Shown here one piece after another: positions 7,772 through 16,938 of a stretch of DNA of 49,260 nt. Each line of letters starts with the position of its first letter. Within the stretch, counting starts at the first letter, position 1. Position numbers and translations under genes: made by a program. The notes under the pieces are model-generated. The model saw only the letters and a list, made by a program, of their open reading frames with translations, was not told the DNA's origin and ran no database searches. Location of the stretch: NCBI GenBank assembly GCA_023460955.1, contig JAEWOH010000022.1, forward strand, positions 1 to 49,260, read 5' to 3'. The stretch is from Bacillota bacterium (lineage in GTDB: Bacteria; Bacillota; Clostridia; Acetivibrionales; DSM-1351).

Positions 7772-10261
7772 CTAAAAGTACCGGCCGATAATAGAATTAT
7801 GGCTCTTATTTAGTTCTTCAGGGGTTCCGCAGGCTATTACCGCCCCCCCATCGTTTCCTCCGCCGGGTCCAAGCTCGATAATATAGTCGCAGAATTTCAG
7901 TACGTCAAGGTCATGTTCTATAACAATTATACTATTCCCGCTTCTGCATAAATCGTCCAGTAGCCCAAGGAGCATTGCTGTATCATGAAAAGACAGACCC
8001 GTAGTGGGTTCGTCCAGTATATAGAGTATATTGCCCTTCCTTTGTTTCCCCAGCTCCTCGGCAAGCTTGATACGTTGCCCCTCACCACCGCTCAGGGTGG
8101 ACACAGTCTGTCCGCATCTGAGGTAGCCCAACCCTGTTCTGACAAGTGTCCTGAGCATAAAAGCTATTTTCGGCTCTTCAGCAAACAGCTCAGCAGCAGC
8201 TTCTATACTCATATTCAATACATCCTTAATACTACTGCCTTTATAGTTAACTTTTAAAGTTTCATCAGAATACCTGTCTCCTTCACAATCCGGGCACCTC
8301 ACTGACACATAGCCCAATTCCCCCATATACCTGTCTATGCTGCCCATACCGCGGCAGCCCTTACAGGCACCCACAGAGTTGAAGGAGAAATGTCCTGCTT
8401 TAAGTTGGTATTCTTTAGCTTCGGGCTGCCTTGCAAAGAGAGCTCGAATGTCATCCCATATGCCCGCATAGGTCAGCGGAATTGAACGCCTGTTTCTGCC
8501 AATAGGCTTTTGGTATACCTCAGAAAAGCCAGATATATATTCAAAGCCGGTTATACTTTTATAAACTGCCTCTGATAGTACCGCCTCCTGCTGCTCATCA
8601 TCTGAGTCGCCAGCCTCTGCTGCAAATTGTCCAAACCTTTCATATAATGCAGGAATGAGGGTATCCCCAATAAGTGAGCTTTTTCCGCTTCCTGACAGGC
8701 CTGCAATACCTACAATCATACCAAGAGGTATTTCAACGTCAATGCCCTTAAGATTATGCGTGCTTACACCAGATAAGGTCAGTTTTTCTCTGGTATCAGG
8801 GCTGCAAAAGACCTTGCTGCGGCTTTCTCTTGGCGGAATAACCTTTTCACCTCTTAAATAAGCCCCTGTAATCGACCTCTTGCTCTCCAGCAGCTCTTTA
8901 ACTGAGCCCTTTGCGACTACTTCACCGCCCTTTTCTCCTCCCAACGGACCAAAGTCAATAATGTGCTCAGCTGCTGCAATAGTGCTTTTATCATGTTCGA
9001 TAGCAATCACGGTATTATCGTTATCTCTCAAAGCCATAAGCTTGTTTATAAGCTTTTTCTTTTCCGACTCATGAAGCCCGCTGGTCGGCTCGTCAAAGAT
9101 ATATATTACAGATCCCATCTCACTTTCTATATGAGAGGCAAGAAATAAACGTTGAGCCTCTCCCCCGCTTAAGGTGGGCATTGGCCTGTACAGACTCAGA
9201 TGAGACAGGCCTGCTTCTTCGAACTGCTTTAAGCGTCGCAGGATAACCTTTGCAGTATTAAAATTTACTGCACTGCCATTTCTTAAAGGAGATATACTGC
9301 CTTTATCTGTATAATTTGCTTCCTTCAATACCCATCGTTCAAGCAAAGTCCTTGTTTCTTTTATAGTTATATTACATAGCTGACTAATTGTTTTACCTTC
9401 AATTGTCACTCTTACAGCCTCCGGGCGAAGTCGTTCGCCCTTGCATTCGGTACATTGATATATATTGGTATATTGGAGCCTTTCATATACAGGTCTGCCT
9501 GCGAGATATGAGAGCAGACCCTTCATTACTCCAGGCCGTCCGGATAAAAAAATATCCTGGGCCTCTTCCTGTATTTCTGAAAAGAGACTTTTCCCGGTCA
9601 AGCCAAAATCAGAAAGGAATTTCTCATATCGTTCCTTATGCAGATTAACTCCAACCTTACGGCAAATTCCCGAAAGAGAGGTGTCCCCGTCCCCAATTAT
9701 TTTATCTACGCTGATTTCATCCATATAGCCCCGTCCCATACAGTGCAGGCACATACCGTGTACCGAATTAAAGGAAAAGGAAAAGGGACCCGGTCTTTTT
9801 TCAATACTTCCGCAGGCGGGGCATACTAGCTTACTGTTTGCTATTTGAGTAGAAGAATTATCTTCTGAACCTTTAGAATTCACACCTGAAGTCACACAAA
9901 GGCAGCCGCACTTACTGCAAGCTACGTCACCTAAAAAGGAGTAAACCTCCCTTAAGAGATCAAGAACACCGGACTTTGTTCCAACAACGGAACGTGGGTT
10001 AGTTTCTGCTATTGTTTTCTGAGTAACAGCTATGGCAGGTGTCAAGCCCTCAATGCTTTCATAGCAGCGCTCTCTTTCTATAACAGGAGCCAGCCCTATA
10101 GCTTCAAGATAGGACTGTTTACCCCCCTCATACAGGAGGTCGAATATTGCAGTTGATTTACCGGACCCGCTAACACCTGTAACAACAGTAAAGGAGTTTT
10201 CCGGTATTTCTATGTCAACATCCTTAAGGTTATGTAAATTTGCTGATTTTATGGTTATCAT
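7772..10261 (-). CDS. UvrA-like ABC ATPase lacking UvrB-binding domain (class II)
   Basis: 829 residues with the twin ABC layout of UvrA: Walker A at 29-37 (GVSGSGKST) and 521-529, signatures LSGGEAQR (364-371) and LSGGEGQR (723-730), Walker B with DEPTSGL (390) and DEPTTGL (750). Zinc-module cysteines are at 115/118, 147/150, 171/174, 270/273, 632/635 and 656/659. Canonical UvrA is about 940 residues. Here the CxxC at 115 runs almost directly into the CPACG...FSFN block, so the roughly 110-residue UvrB-interaction region is absent, as known for class II UvrA (UvrA2, DrrC). Such proteins protect against DNA-binding drugs or damage without the normal incision pathway. It is the last gene of the unit, 12 bases after the hydrolase. 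Confidence 0.85.
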   Translation of the reverse strand: MITIKSANLHNLKDVDIEIPENSFTVVTGVSGSGKSTAIFDLLYEGGKQSYLEAIGLAPVIERERCYESIEGLTPAIAVTQKTIAETNPRSVVGTKSGVLDLLREVYSFLGDVACSKCGCLCVTSGVNSKGSEDNSSTQIANSKLVCPACGSIEKRPGPFSFSFNSVHGMCLHCMGRGYMDEISVDKIIGDGDTSLSGICRKVGVNLHKERYEKFLSDFGLTGKSLFSEIQEEAQDIFLSGRPGVMKGLLSYLAGRPVYERLQYTNIYQCTECKGERLRPEAVRVTIEGKTISQLCNITIKETRTLLERWVLKEANYTDKGSISPLRNGSAVNFNTAKVILRRLKQFEEAGLSHLSLYRPMPTLSGGEAQRLFLASHIESEMGSVIYIFDEPTSGLHESEKKKLINKLMALRDNDNTVIAIEHDKSTIAAAEHIIDFGPLGGEKGGEVVAKGSVKELLESKRSITGAYLRGEKVIPPRESRSKVFCSPDTREKLTLSGVSTHNLKGIDVEIPLGMIVGIAGLSGSGKSSLIGDTLIPALYERFGQFAAEAGDSDDEQQEAVLSEAVYKSITGFEYISGFSEVYQKPIGRNRRSIPLTYAGIWDDIRALFARQPEAKEYQLKAGHFSFNSVGACKGCRGMGSIDRYMGELGYVSVRCPDCEGDRYSDETLKVNYKGSSIKDVLNMSIEAAAELFAEEPKIAFMLRTLVRTGLGYLRCGQTVSTLSGGEGQRIKLAEELGKQRKGNILYILDEPTTGLSFHDTAMLLGLLDDLCRSGNSIIVIEHDLDVLKFCDYIIELGPGGGNDGGAVIACGTPEELNKSHNSIIGRYF

Positions 10262-10273
10262 GGTTCCTCCGTT

Positions 10274-11395
10274 TTAGGCAAGACTGTCCCGAACTATTTT
10301 CTGCCATAGGCTGTCAGCGTGAAAATATGAGCTTAATCCGCTGTAGGTAGTCTTGATAGCAATAACTAAGTTTTGAGAAGGGATGACTATGATTTTTTGA
10401 CCCCCGTAGCCCAGGGCACAGTAATATTTAATATCTCCCTCTGAGATCCACCAATAGTACCCGTACCCTATTAACCCCATTGCTTTATCTTCTGATTCAT
10501 CTGCATCCTTCTCATTCATAATAGCGGATAATACCGCCCTTTTCCCAGTTTCGGTAAAGTTTCCGGTAGACTCAGCTATCCACTTTTCGGGAATTACCTG
10601 TTCATTTCCCCATCTTCCATTTCTAAGATAAAGGTATCCAAAGCGTGCCATATCACGCAAAGTTGTCATCAGCCCGAACCCTCCTGTAGCAATTCCCTCA
10701 GGATCACAGGGCCATATTGAACTTCCTTTCTCAATACCCGTGTCAGCTATTTTGTTAAACAGAGCGTAATCCAAGGCGTTTTTCGTTTTTAACGGTACGA
10801 TTCTGTTCATGTTTATCTTATTAAAAAGATAATTATTTGCAAAATCTATGGTGGACATCCCGGACTGCCGCGAGATTAAAGCTGATAGCAGATGAGGATA
10901 CAGGTCATTGTAATGAAATTCATTTGCTATCTTTAGTAAGATTGGCAGTTCAAGTATATTCCTGATCCATTCTTCTGAAGCTTCGATTCTCGTCCCGAAG
11001 CTTTGCCTCTTGGACACATACAATCCTGAAGTCATAGTAAGCAGGTGTCTTAGCGTAACCGTCTTTTTGAGGAATTTGTCAGCCTTGGGCTCATACTCTG
11101 GAAAGTACTTATAAACAGGATCATTTATATTTTCAATCAACCCCATATTATATGCTATACCGAAAAGCGCAGATATAAAGCTCTTTGTCACAGAGAATAT
11201 CTGACTTACAGTATTCTCATCGTAGCGTGGATTATATTTCTCTAAAACAATATATCCGTCTTTAACTATCATCATACCTATAACAGAATTGTTCTTTGGT
11301 AATTCTAATTCGGCATGCGTTAAAGCGTCCTTGTTTATTCCCGCATCTGAGGGGTTGACCCTTAGCCATTCTGTTCCAGGGTAGTATACGTTCAA
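10274..11395 (-). CDS. Serine hydrolase, beta-lactamase/S12 family
   Basis: The 373-residue protein has the SxxK nucleophile motif as SVTK (Ser68, Lys71) in the context QIFSVTKSF, a Tyr-Asn pair in FHYNDLYPH that may serve as the second motif, and a C-terminal GYGGQ block in place of the usual HxG/KTG. This is the class C beta-lactamase/esterase fold. No signal peptide is visible, so it should be cytoplasmic, which argues against a periplasm-type beta-lactamase and for an esterase or amide hydrolase acting on a small molecule. The start is TTG at 11395 with GGAGG five bases upstream. It sits between two UvrA-like genes, so it may inactivate the same toxic compound. Confidence 0.82.
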   Translation of the reverse strand: MNVYYPGTEWLRVNPSDAGINKDALTHAELELPKNNSVIGMMIVKDGYIVLEKYNPRYDENTVSQIFSVTKSFISALFGIAYNMGLIENINDPVYKYFPEYEPKADKFLKKTVTLRHLLTMTSGLYVSKRQSFGTRIEASEEWIRNILELPILLKIANEFHYNDLYPHLLSALISRQSGMSTIDFANNYLFNKINMNRIVPLKTKNALDYALFNKIADTGIEKGSSIWPCDPEGIATGGFGLMTTLRDMARFGYLYLRNGRWGNEQVIPEKWIAESTGNFTETGKRAVLSAIMNEKDADESEDKAMGLIGYGYYWWISEGDIKYYCALGYGGQKIIVIPSQNLVIAIKTTYSGLSSYFHADSLWQKIVRDSLA

Positions 11396-11496
11396 ATTAA
11401 CCTCCGATCGGCCACTTAGTTGGCAGCCTTAATTATCAATAATATCTGCGGCTTTTTCTCCTTGACGAAGGGCTAGTGTCCCTGTATCAATTAAGA

Positions 11497-13953
11497 TTAC
11501 ATGTCTATTTTCAGATATTTGCCGATGATGGATTGCGGATTGCACCTGAGTTCACAGGGAGAGCCCTTTGCTATTACCTGTCCTCCGTCTGTTCCTGCTC
11601 CCGGTCCCAACTCAATAATAAAATCGCAAAAGGTAAGCACATCGGGATCATGCTCAATAACCAGAACACTATTCCCGGCTTCAACAAGCTCCTCCAATAA
11701 GGGAAGTAGATTGGATATATCATGAAAACTCAGACCCGTTGTGGGTTCATCAAGAATATATAATATGCTTCCCTTCCGCTTTCTTCCCAGTTCCTTGGCT
11801 ATTTTCAGCCTTTGAGCCTCGCCCCCGCTCAAGGTTGGTATGGGTTGTCCCAGCTTCATGTATCCAAGCCCGGTTCTGTCCAACATTTTAAGCATTTCAT
11901 TTATTATTTTGTCTTCCTTAAAAAAGGAAACTCCTTCGGCAATGCTCAGACTCTGCAACTGGTGTATGTTTAATCCTTTATACTGTACTTCAAGAACCTC
12001 ATTATCAAATCTTTTACCGTTACATACTTCACACTCAAAATATATGGGTGAATTAAAGCCCATCTTTTTAACTCCCCGACCCTTGCATTCGGGGCAGGCT
12101 CCTTTAGAAGAATTAAAGGAAAAGTGGGACATGGTAAGCTCTTTATTAATCGCTTCAGGCTGTACTGAGTATATTTTACGGATTCTGTCCCACAGCCCCA
12201 GATAAGAGAGAGGAGTAGAAGTAACATACCTGCTCATGGGTATCTGTGCCACATCAGCAAATCCTGTGATATTTTCAATTCCCGACAGTGAAGTTTCGTT
12301 ATCCAGAGATGCAATTTCTTCATCCTCCGGATTTTCTTCTTCGTCCTCACTTATATCAAAGGTATCACTGTCGATTTCATCTATTTCCTTAAAGTATCTA
12401 TGGAGCAGGGGAACTAAAACCTTTGATGCCATTGAGCTCTTTCCGCTTCCGGATACTCCCGCTATACCGCAAATCATCCCCAAAGGTATATCCACATCAA
12501 TATTTTTCAGGTTATTCTCGCAGGCATTCCGTATTTTAAGCTTAGGTGTTTCCAGGGTAACTTTTTTGTATTGAACAGAGGTCTTTGATGGAATACTCAG
12601 ACTTCCTGACAGATATCTTCCTGTATAGGAATCTTCGCATTTCAGGATGCCTTCGACTGGTCCGTTATATACAACCGTACCCCCGCAGCTCCCTGCAAGA
12701 GGACCGATATCAATGATATGTTCAGCCATCTCTATTGTATTTCTGTCATGCTCGACTATGATAAGTCCGTTTCTGCCTGAACTAAGGGCTTTTATATTCT
12801 GTATCAGCTTTATCTTCTCTATCTCATGAAGTCCCGCTGTAGGCTCATCAAAAATAAACAAGGCAGAATCCAGCCTGGAAGATATATGCCTCATTATATA
12901 TAAACGCTGTATTTCACCGCCGCTTAAGGTTGGTATTGCTCTATACAAGCTTAGGTAGGATAGATTTACACACCTGAAGCCCTCTATCTGCCTTTGAATG
13001 GAATTAATCAGTCCGGCTTCAAAGCTGGTTGCCAAGTAACTTTCCTTTAACTTTGACAAAAAACTGTCTAGTTCCTCCAACGTCATTTTAGAGAGTTCAC
13101 CCATGCTTTTACCGTTCAGGAGTACCGAAAGAGGTCCCTTGCCCAGTCTCATTCCGCTGCAGGCACTGCAAACCCTACGTTCATAGTATCGTTCCAGCAT
13201 ACCCGGTCCGGCAGAAGGACATTTATACATCAGATATTCTACTTGTGATGCAGCATGAGGTATTATCCCCGGAAAATCTCCCCATCCATACAAGACCGCC
13301 TTCCTGCACTCATCCTCTAACTGATTCAGGCTCATATCCTCAGTTATGTTAAACTTTTTCTCTATAATATGGAACTTTTCAAGGCAGGGCTTGAACATCC
13401 AGAACCAGTATGCCTTCTTTATAGGCCTGTCGGAATTGGAAGTTAGTTTTTCAAATGAAGGCTCCCAATTGTAGCCTCGGCCCCCGCATACCTCGCATTT
13501 TCCGTTTAAGGTATTGAAGGAGAAGTATCCCTTTGGAAAAGGCTCGGGAGAATTACCGCAATTTTTGCAGGAGTTGGAACCGGTCAGCTCTTCTCCGCAT
13601 TTGCTGCACTTTCTCTTTCCAGCAGCTGCATACAGCTGCCTAAGGTATTCAAATATATTTGTCCTGGTGCCGACAACCGAGCGGGACGATGTAGCTCTTG
13701 CAACCTTTTGTTCTACGGCTACAACGGGACAAAGACCTTTTATACTATCTGCAACATCAGCATAATGATGCTGGCGTATACCGATTGCATCCAGATACAG
13801 ATCTCTTGCTTTTTTGTACAGAACATCATATATCAGGCTTGATTTACCCGAACCGCTTACCCCGGTTACTACTGTAAATTTGTCACGGGGTATTTCCACA
13901 TCGATATTCTTCAGATTATGTATTTTAGCATTCTGAATCTTTATAGTTCTCAT
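11497..13953 (-). CDS. UvrA-like ABC ATPase lacking UvrB-binding domain, second paralogue
   Basis: 818 residues with the same design as the paralogue downstream but clearly diverged. Walker A motifs are at 31-39 and 499-507, signatures LSGGEIQR (343-350) and LSGGEAQR (708-715), Walker B DEPTAGL (369) and DEPTTGL (735). Zinc-module cysteines are at 116/119, 129/132, 153/156, 262/265, 620/623 and 641/644. The CSKCG (116) to CKNCG (129) spacing shows that the UvrB-binding region is missing. A strongly acidic insert follows the second Walker A (about residues 523-552). The ATG has AGAGG upstream. It lies 33 bases after the AraC-GyrI regulator and 101 bases before the hydrolase. Probable role is drug or DNA-adduct resistance. 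Confidence 0.85.
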   Translation of the reverse strand: MRTIKIQNAKIHNLKNIDVEIPRDKFTVVTGVSGSGKSSLIYDVLYKKARDLYLDAIGIRQHHYADVADSIKGLCPVVAVEQKVARATSSRSVVGTRTNIFEYLRQLYAAAGKRKCSKCGEELTGSNSCKNCGNSPEPFPKGYFSFNTLNGKCEVCGGRGYNWEPSFEKLTSNSDRPIKKAYWFWMFKPCLEKFHIIEKKFNITEDMSLNQLEDECRKAVLYGWGDFPGIIPHAASQVEYLMYKCPSAGPGMLERYYERRVCSACSGMRLGKGPLSVLLNGKSMGELSKMTLEELDSFLSKLKESYLATSFEAGLINSIQRQIEGFRCVNLSYLSLYRAIPTLSGGEIQRLYIMRHISSRLDSALFIFDEPTAGLHEIEKIKLIQNIKALSSGRNGLIIVEHDRNTIEMAEHIIDIGPLAGSCGGTVVYNGPVEGILKCEDSYTGRYLSGSLSIPSKTSVQYKKVTLETPKLKIRNACENNLKNIDVDIPLGMICGIAGVSGSGKSSMASKVLVPLLHRYFKEIDEIDSDTFDISEDEEENPEDEEIASLDNETSLSGIENITGFADVAQIPMSRYVTSTPLSYLGLWDRIRKIYSVQPEAINKELTMSHFSFNSSKGACPECKGRGVKKMGFNSPIYFECEVCNGKRFDNEVLEVQYKGLNIHQLQSLSIAEGVSFFKEDKIINEMLKMLDRTGLGYMKLGQPIPTLSGGEAQRLKIAKELGRKRKGSILYILDEPTTGLSFHDISNLLPLLEELVEAGNSVLVIEHDPDVLTFCDFIIELGPGAGTDGGQVIAKGSPCELRCNPQSIIGKYLKIDM

Positions 13954-13986
13954 ATTACCTCTTTATATAAGAATTATCCTCGCTCA

Positions 13987-15372
13987 TTATTTTGTCTTAA
14001 GCTTTTTTACAGCGGCATAGCATTTCACAGGGAGGGTATCCGGCTGGCTTTCCGGGCAGTGTGGTTCATTCAGCCACTGCTCCTGAAACCATTGATGCTC
14101 GGTGGAATAGGTGTATTTTGAATTGCCGAACATCCACTTCTCTAATAGCGGCCAGATAGCGTCCGAGTCTTTTTTATCTGTGTCCACACCGGCATAAAGG
14201 CCGCCTTTGAACTTTTTAAGCTTAACTTTATCATCTTCAATTTTTATGTTCTGGTCTACCTGCATACCTACTTCAAACCAAAAGCCAGGAGCACCTGGGT
14301 AGGCAGCAGGAATACTGTTATAATTAATAAACCTTAACTTTTCCTGCTTGGAGAAAAAGCCATTGGCTTGAGCCCAGTCCAGCATAACCCTCCAGGCTTC
14401 CTCCCAGGGAGCTTCTCCCGCTGCCCTGTAGTACGCAACTGTAACAGGCTCAACCTCGCTAACATCTATTCTGTTCTCAAAATCATATTTATCCTGCTCT
14501 GAAAGCGGCATATACAGGTCAATCTTCATGCTTTCATCGTTTTCATCACCAAAGGAAAGATGCTCCTCAAGCCATTGATGAGTACCAATAAGATATTTGC
14601 TTGCCGAAAGCCACTTTCGAAATCTTTCCCAGCCTTTCATAATACCGTACCCATCAACATTTGATATGCTCATTACGGCATAGCGTCCGCCGCTGAATAC
14701 CTTTGTTTTAACCTTCTCGTCGTCAACGACAAGTTCCTCATCAATAGTAACCATAAATTCATATCCGTATTCTGTCTCCCCAGGAATAAAATTCGGTGGC
14801 GGAGGAGGGTTATCAAACCCATAAATCCTCATTTTAGAGTTTTCCTGATCCAAGCCGGCTTTTTTGATCCATTCCAGAAGTACCTTCCACGCCTTTCCCT
14901 CAGGACCTTTTCCAATATGTCTATAGTATGCTACTCTTACAGGCTTAAGCTCCTTAATAACTTTTATATCCGGGTACTTTTCAAGTAACTCGGCATCCTG
15001 AATATCCAAATACTTTTCCACAACGTTCACCCTTTCGAATTTATACTTGGCTTTACTTTTTCTGAAAGCCCCGGGGGTGAGACCTGTCAACTGCTTAAAT
15101 GACCTGGTAAAAGCCTCCTGGCTTTCAAAACAGAAGTCAAATGCAATATCAAAGATACTTTTTTTAGTATTTATCAAGTAATAAGAAGCTCCATTTATTC
15201 TCCTGCGCCGGATATACTCCTTGACCGAAAAACCGGTCATGGAGAAAAAGAGTCTATACAAGCTGGCGATAGACATAAAGGCTTCCTTTGATACTGTTTG
15301 CAAATCTATTTCATAACTCAGATTTGATTCAATATAGTCAATAGCTCTCTGAACGCGTTCGTAATAATTCAT
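13987..15372 (-). CDS. AraC-type regulator with two GyrI-like effector domains
   Basis: 461 residues. Residues 1-105 form the AraC/XylS double helix-turn-helix (RVQRAIDYIESNLSYEIDL start, then FKQLTGLTPGAFRKSK). The rest holds two tandem GyrI-like (effector-binding) domains, about 127-287 and 291-461, each opening with a similar strand: PVRVAYYRHIGKGPEGKAW and PVTVAYYRAAGEAPWEEAW. GyrI-like domains bind hydrophobic or cationic drugs in Rob/BmrR-type regulators. It is the first gene of the unit with the two UvrA paralogues and the hydrolase, so it probably senses a compound and activates them. Two effector domains on one AraC head is less common than one. GGAGG precedes the ATG. Confidence 0.87.
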   Translation of the reverse strand: MNYYERVQRAIDYIESNLSYEIDLQTVSKEAFMSIASLYRLFFSMTGFSVKEYIRRRRINGASYYLINTKKSIFDIAFDFCFESQEAFTRSFKQLTGLTPGAFRKSKAKYKFERVNVVEKYLDIQDAELLEKYPDIKVIKELKPVRVAYYRHIGKGPEGKAWKVLLEWIKKAGLDQENSKMRIYGFDNPPPPPNFIPGETEYGYEFMVTIDEELVVDDEKVKTKVFSGGRYAVMSISNVDGYGIMKGWERFRKWLSASKYLIGTHQWLEEHLSFGDENDESMKIDLYMPLSEQDKYDFENRIDVSEVEPVTVAYYRAAGEAPWEEAWRVMLDWAQANGFFSKQEKLRFINYNSIPAAYPGAPGFWFEVGMQVDQNIKIEDDKVKLKKFKGGLYAGVDTDKKDSDAIWPLLEKWMFGNSKYTYSTEHQWFQEQWLNEPHCPESQPDTLPVKCYAAVKKLKTK

Positions 15373-15447
15373 TTATTAAAAGTTCACCTCCTACATATTG
15401 TATCAGAAATAATTTGGATTTTTTTGATATTTTTTATAAAAAATAAT

Positions 15448-15534
15448 CGGCCCTTCAAATGATATGCTCCTCCTTGTGGTAGACAGTTTATAATAAAACT
15501 GTATCACATGGAGGAGCATATCAGAAAAGGACCG
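15448..15534 (-). terminator. Long hairpin after xylA (probable terminator)
   Basis: A large inverted repeat between xylA and the AraC-GyrI gene. The core arms TGATATGCTCCTCC (15460-15473) and GGAGGAGCATATCA (15510-15523) are perfect over 14 bases; inside them ACAGTTT pairs with AAACTGT, and outside CGGCCCTT pairs imperfectly with AAGGACCG. On the minus strand it is followed by ATTATTTTTT, so it can end xylA transcription. Its length of about 87 bases is well beyond a simple terminator and also fits a small palindromic repeat element. Confidence 0.65.
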
Positions 15535-15557
15535 CTAATTTTAAATCCGGTTAATAA

Positions 15558-16874
15558 TTATTTAGTTTCGCAGATATACTGGTTCAATAATGATTCCAGC
15601 ATTTCCTGACGACCTGACTTATTCTGAATCTTAGCGCTTAATGCATGTTGTTCCAATTCCTTGAAACCAACTTTACCATCAACGATATCTTTACCGATAC
15701 CAGTTGTGTAGCTTGAATATCTGTCAGCTACAAAGGATTCGAATTTACCATCTGTAAGCATCTTATTAGCTATGATAAGACCCTTAGCAAATGTGTCCAT
15801 ACCAGCAATGTGTCCATAGAATAAATCAGCAGGTTCAAATGATCCTCTTCTAACCTTAGAGTCGAAGTTCAAACCACCTTTACCCAAACCGCCTGCCTTT
15901 AACACTTCATACATAGCAAGAGTTGAATCGTAAATGTTTGTTGGGAATTGGTCAGTATCCCATCCGAGCATTACGTCACCCTGGTTAGCATCTATGCTAC
16001 CGAGCATATTGTTGATTCTGCACATTGCAAGTTCATGTTGGAAAGTATGTCCAGCAAGAGTTGCATGGTTAGCTTCGATGTTCATCTTGAAGTATGGATC
16101 CAAACCGTAAGTCTTCAAGAAGCCGATAACTGTAGCAGTATCAAAATCATACTGGTGCTTTGTTGGTTCCTTTGGCTTTGGCTCGATAAGGAACTGTCCG
16201 TCAAATCCGATTTCCTTAGCATAATCAACAGCCATCTTCAGGAATCTTGCCAAGTTGTCTAATTCCAATTTCAGATCTGTATTTAATAGAGTTTCGTAAC
16301 CTTCTCTACCACCCCAGAATACGTAGTTTTCTCCGCCTAATTCCTTAGTGATTTCCATAGCCTTCTTAACCTGTGCTGCTGCGAATGCAAATATATCAGC
16401 ATTAGGTGATGTTGAAGCACCGTGCATGAATCTTGGGTTGCCGAATGCATTTGTAGTACCCCAGAGAAGTTTAACATCACTGGATTTCATTCTGTCCTTT
16501 ATAGCCGCAACTATAACGTCGAGATTCTTATTTGTTTCAGCAAGTGTATCTCCTTCTGGTGCGATATCTCTGTCATGGAAAGCAAAGAAAGGAACTCCGA
16601 TTTTTTCAGCAAATTCGAAGTTTGCTTCTACTTTGAATTTAGCTGCATCCATAGCAGACATTGTGTTCCAAGGTCTTACGTAGGAACCTGCTCCGAACAT
16701 ATCAGCTCCAGCAGCTGCAAAAGTATGCCAGTATGCTACTGCGAATCTTAAATGATCTTTCATTGTCTTTCCGCCTATAACCGCATCTGGATTATAGTAC
16801 TTGAACGCTAATGGATTATCTGATCCACTGCCTTCATACTTGATCTTAGAAATTCCACTGAAAATTTCTGACAT
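15558..16874 (-). CDS. xylA: Xylose isomerase
   Basis: A 438-residue class II xylose isomerase, which converts D-xylose to D-xylulose using two divalent metal ions. Family blocks visible are FAVAYWHTF, the catalytic FAFHDRDIAPEG (His-Asp), YVFWGGREGYE, LIEPKPKEPTKHQYD, NIEANHATLAGHTFQHE and GSIDANQGDVMLGWDTDQFP. The N-terminal extension and length are those of the longer class II type. The ATG at 16874 was chosen because GGAGGG lies four to five bases upstream; earlier in-frame starts lack a site. It is the last gene of the xylB-ROK-xylA unit. Confidence 0.98.
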   Translation of the reverse strand: MSEIFSGISKIKYEGSGSDNPLAFKYYNPDAVIGGKTMKDHLRFAVAYWHTFAAAGADMFGAGSYVRPWNTMSAMDAAKFKVEANFEFAEKIGVPFFAFHDRDIAPEGDTLAETNKNLDVIVAAIKDRMKSSDVKLLWGTTNAFGNPRFMHGASTSPNADIFAFAAAQVKKAMEITKELGGENYVFWGGREGYETLLNTDLKLELDNLARFLKMAVDYAKEIGFDGQFLIEPKPKEPTKHQYDFDTATVIGFLKTYGLDPYFKMNIEANHATLAGHTFQHELAMCRINNMLGSIDANQGDVMLGWDTDQFPTNIYDSTLAMYEVLKAGGLGKGGLNFDSKVRRGSFEPADLFYGHIAGMDTFAKGLIIANKMLTDGKFESFVADRYSSYTTGIGKDIVDGKVGFKELEQHALSAKIQNKSGRQEMLESLLNQYICETK

Positions 16875-16888
16875 ATTACCCTCCATCT

Positions 16889-16903
16889 GCGTGCTTAGCA
16901 CGC
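16889..16903 (-). other. Intercistronic hairpin before xylA
   Basis: GCGTGC-TTA-GCACGC forms a six-pair GC-rich stem with a three-base loop, located between the ROK stop codon and the xylA ribosome binding site. There is no T run directly after it, so it is more likely an mRNA processing or stability element that sets xylA expression relative to the upstream genes. Confidence 0.5.
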
Positions 16904-16938
16904 TAATAAATTTTTTAACCACGTTGTTTATAACACTC

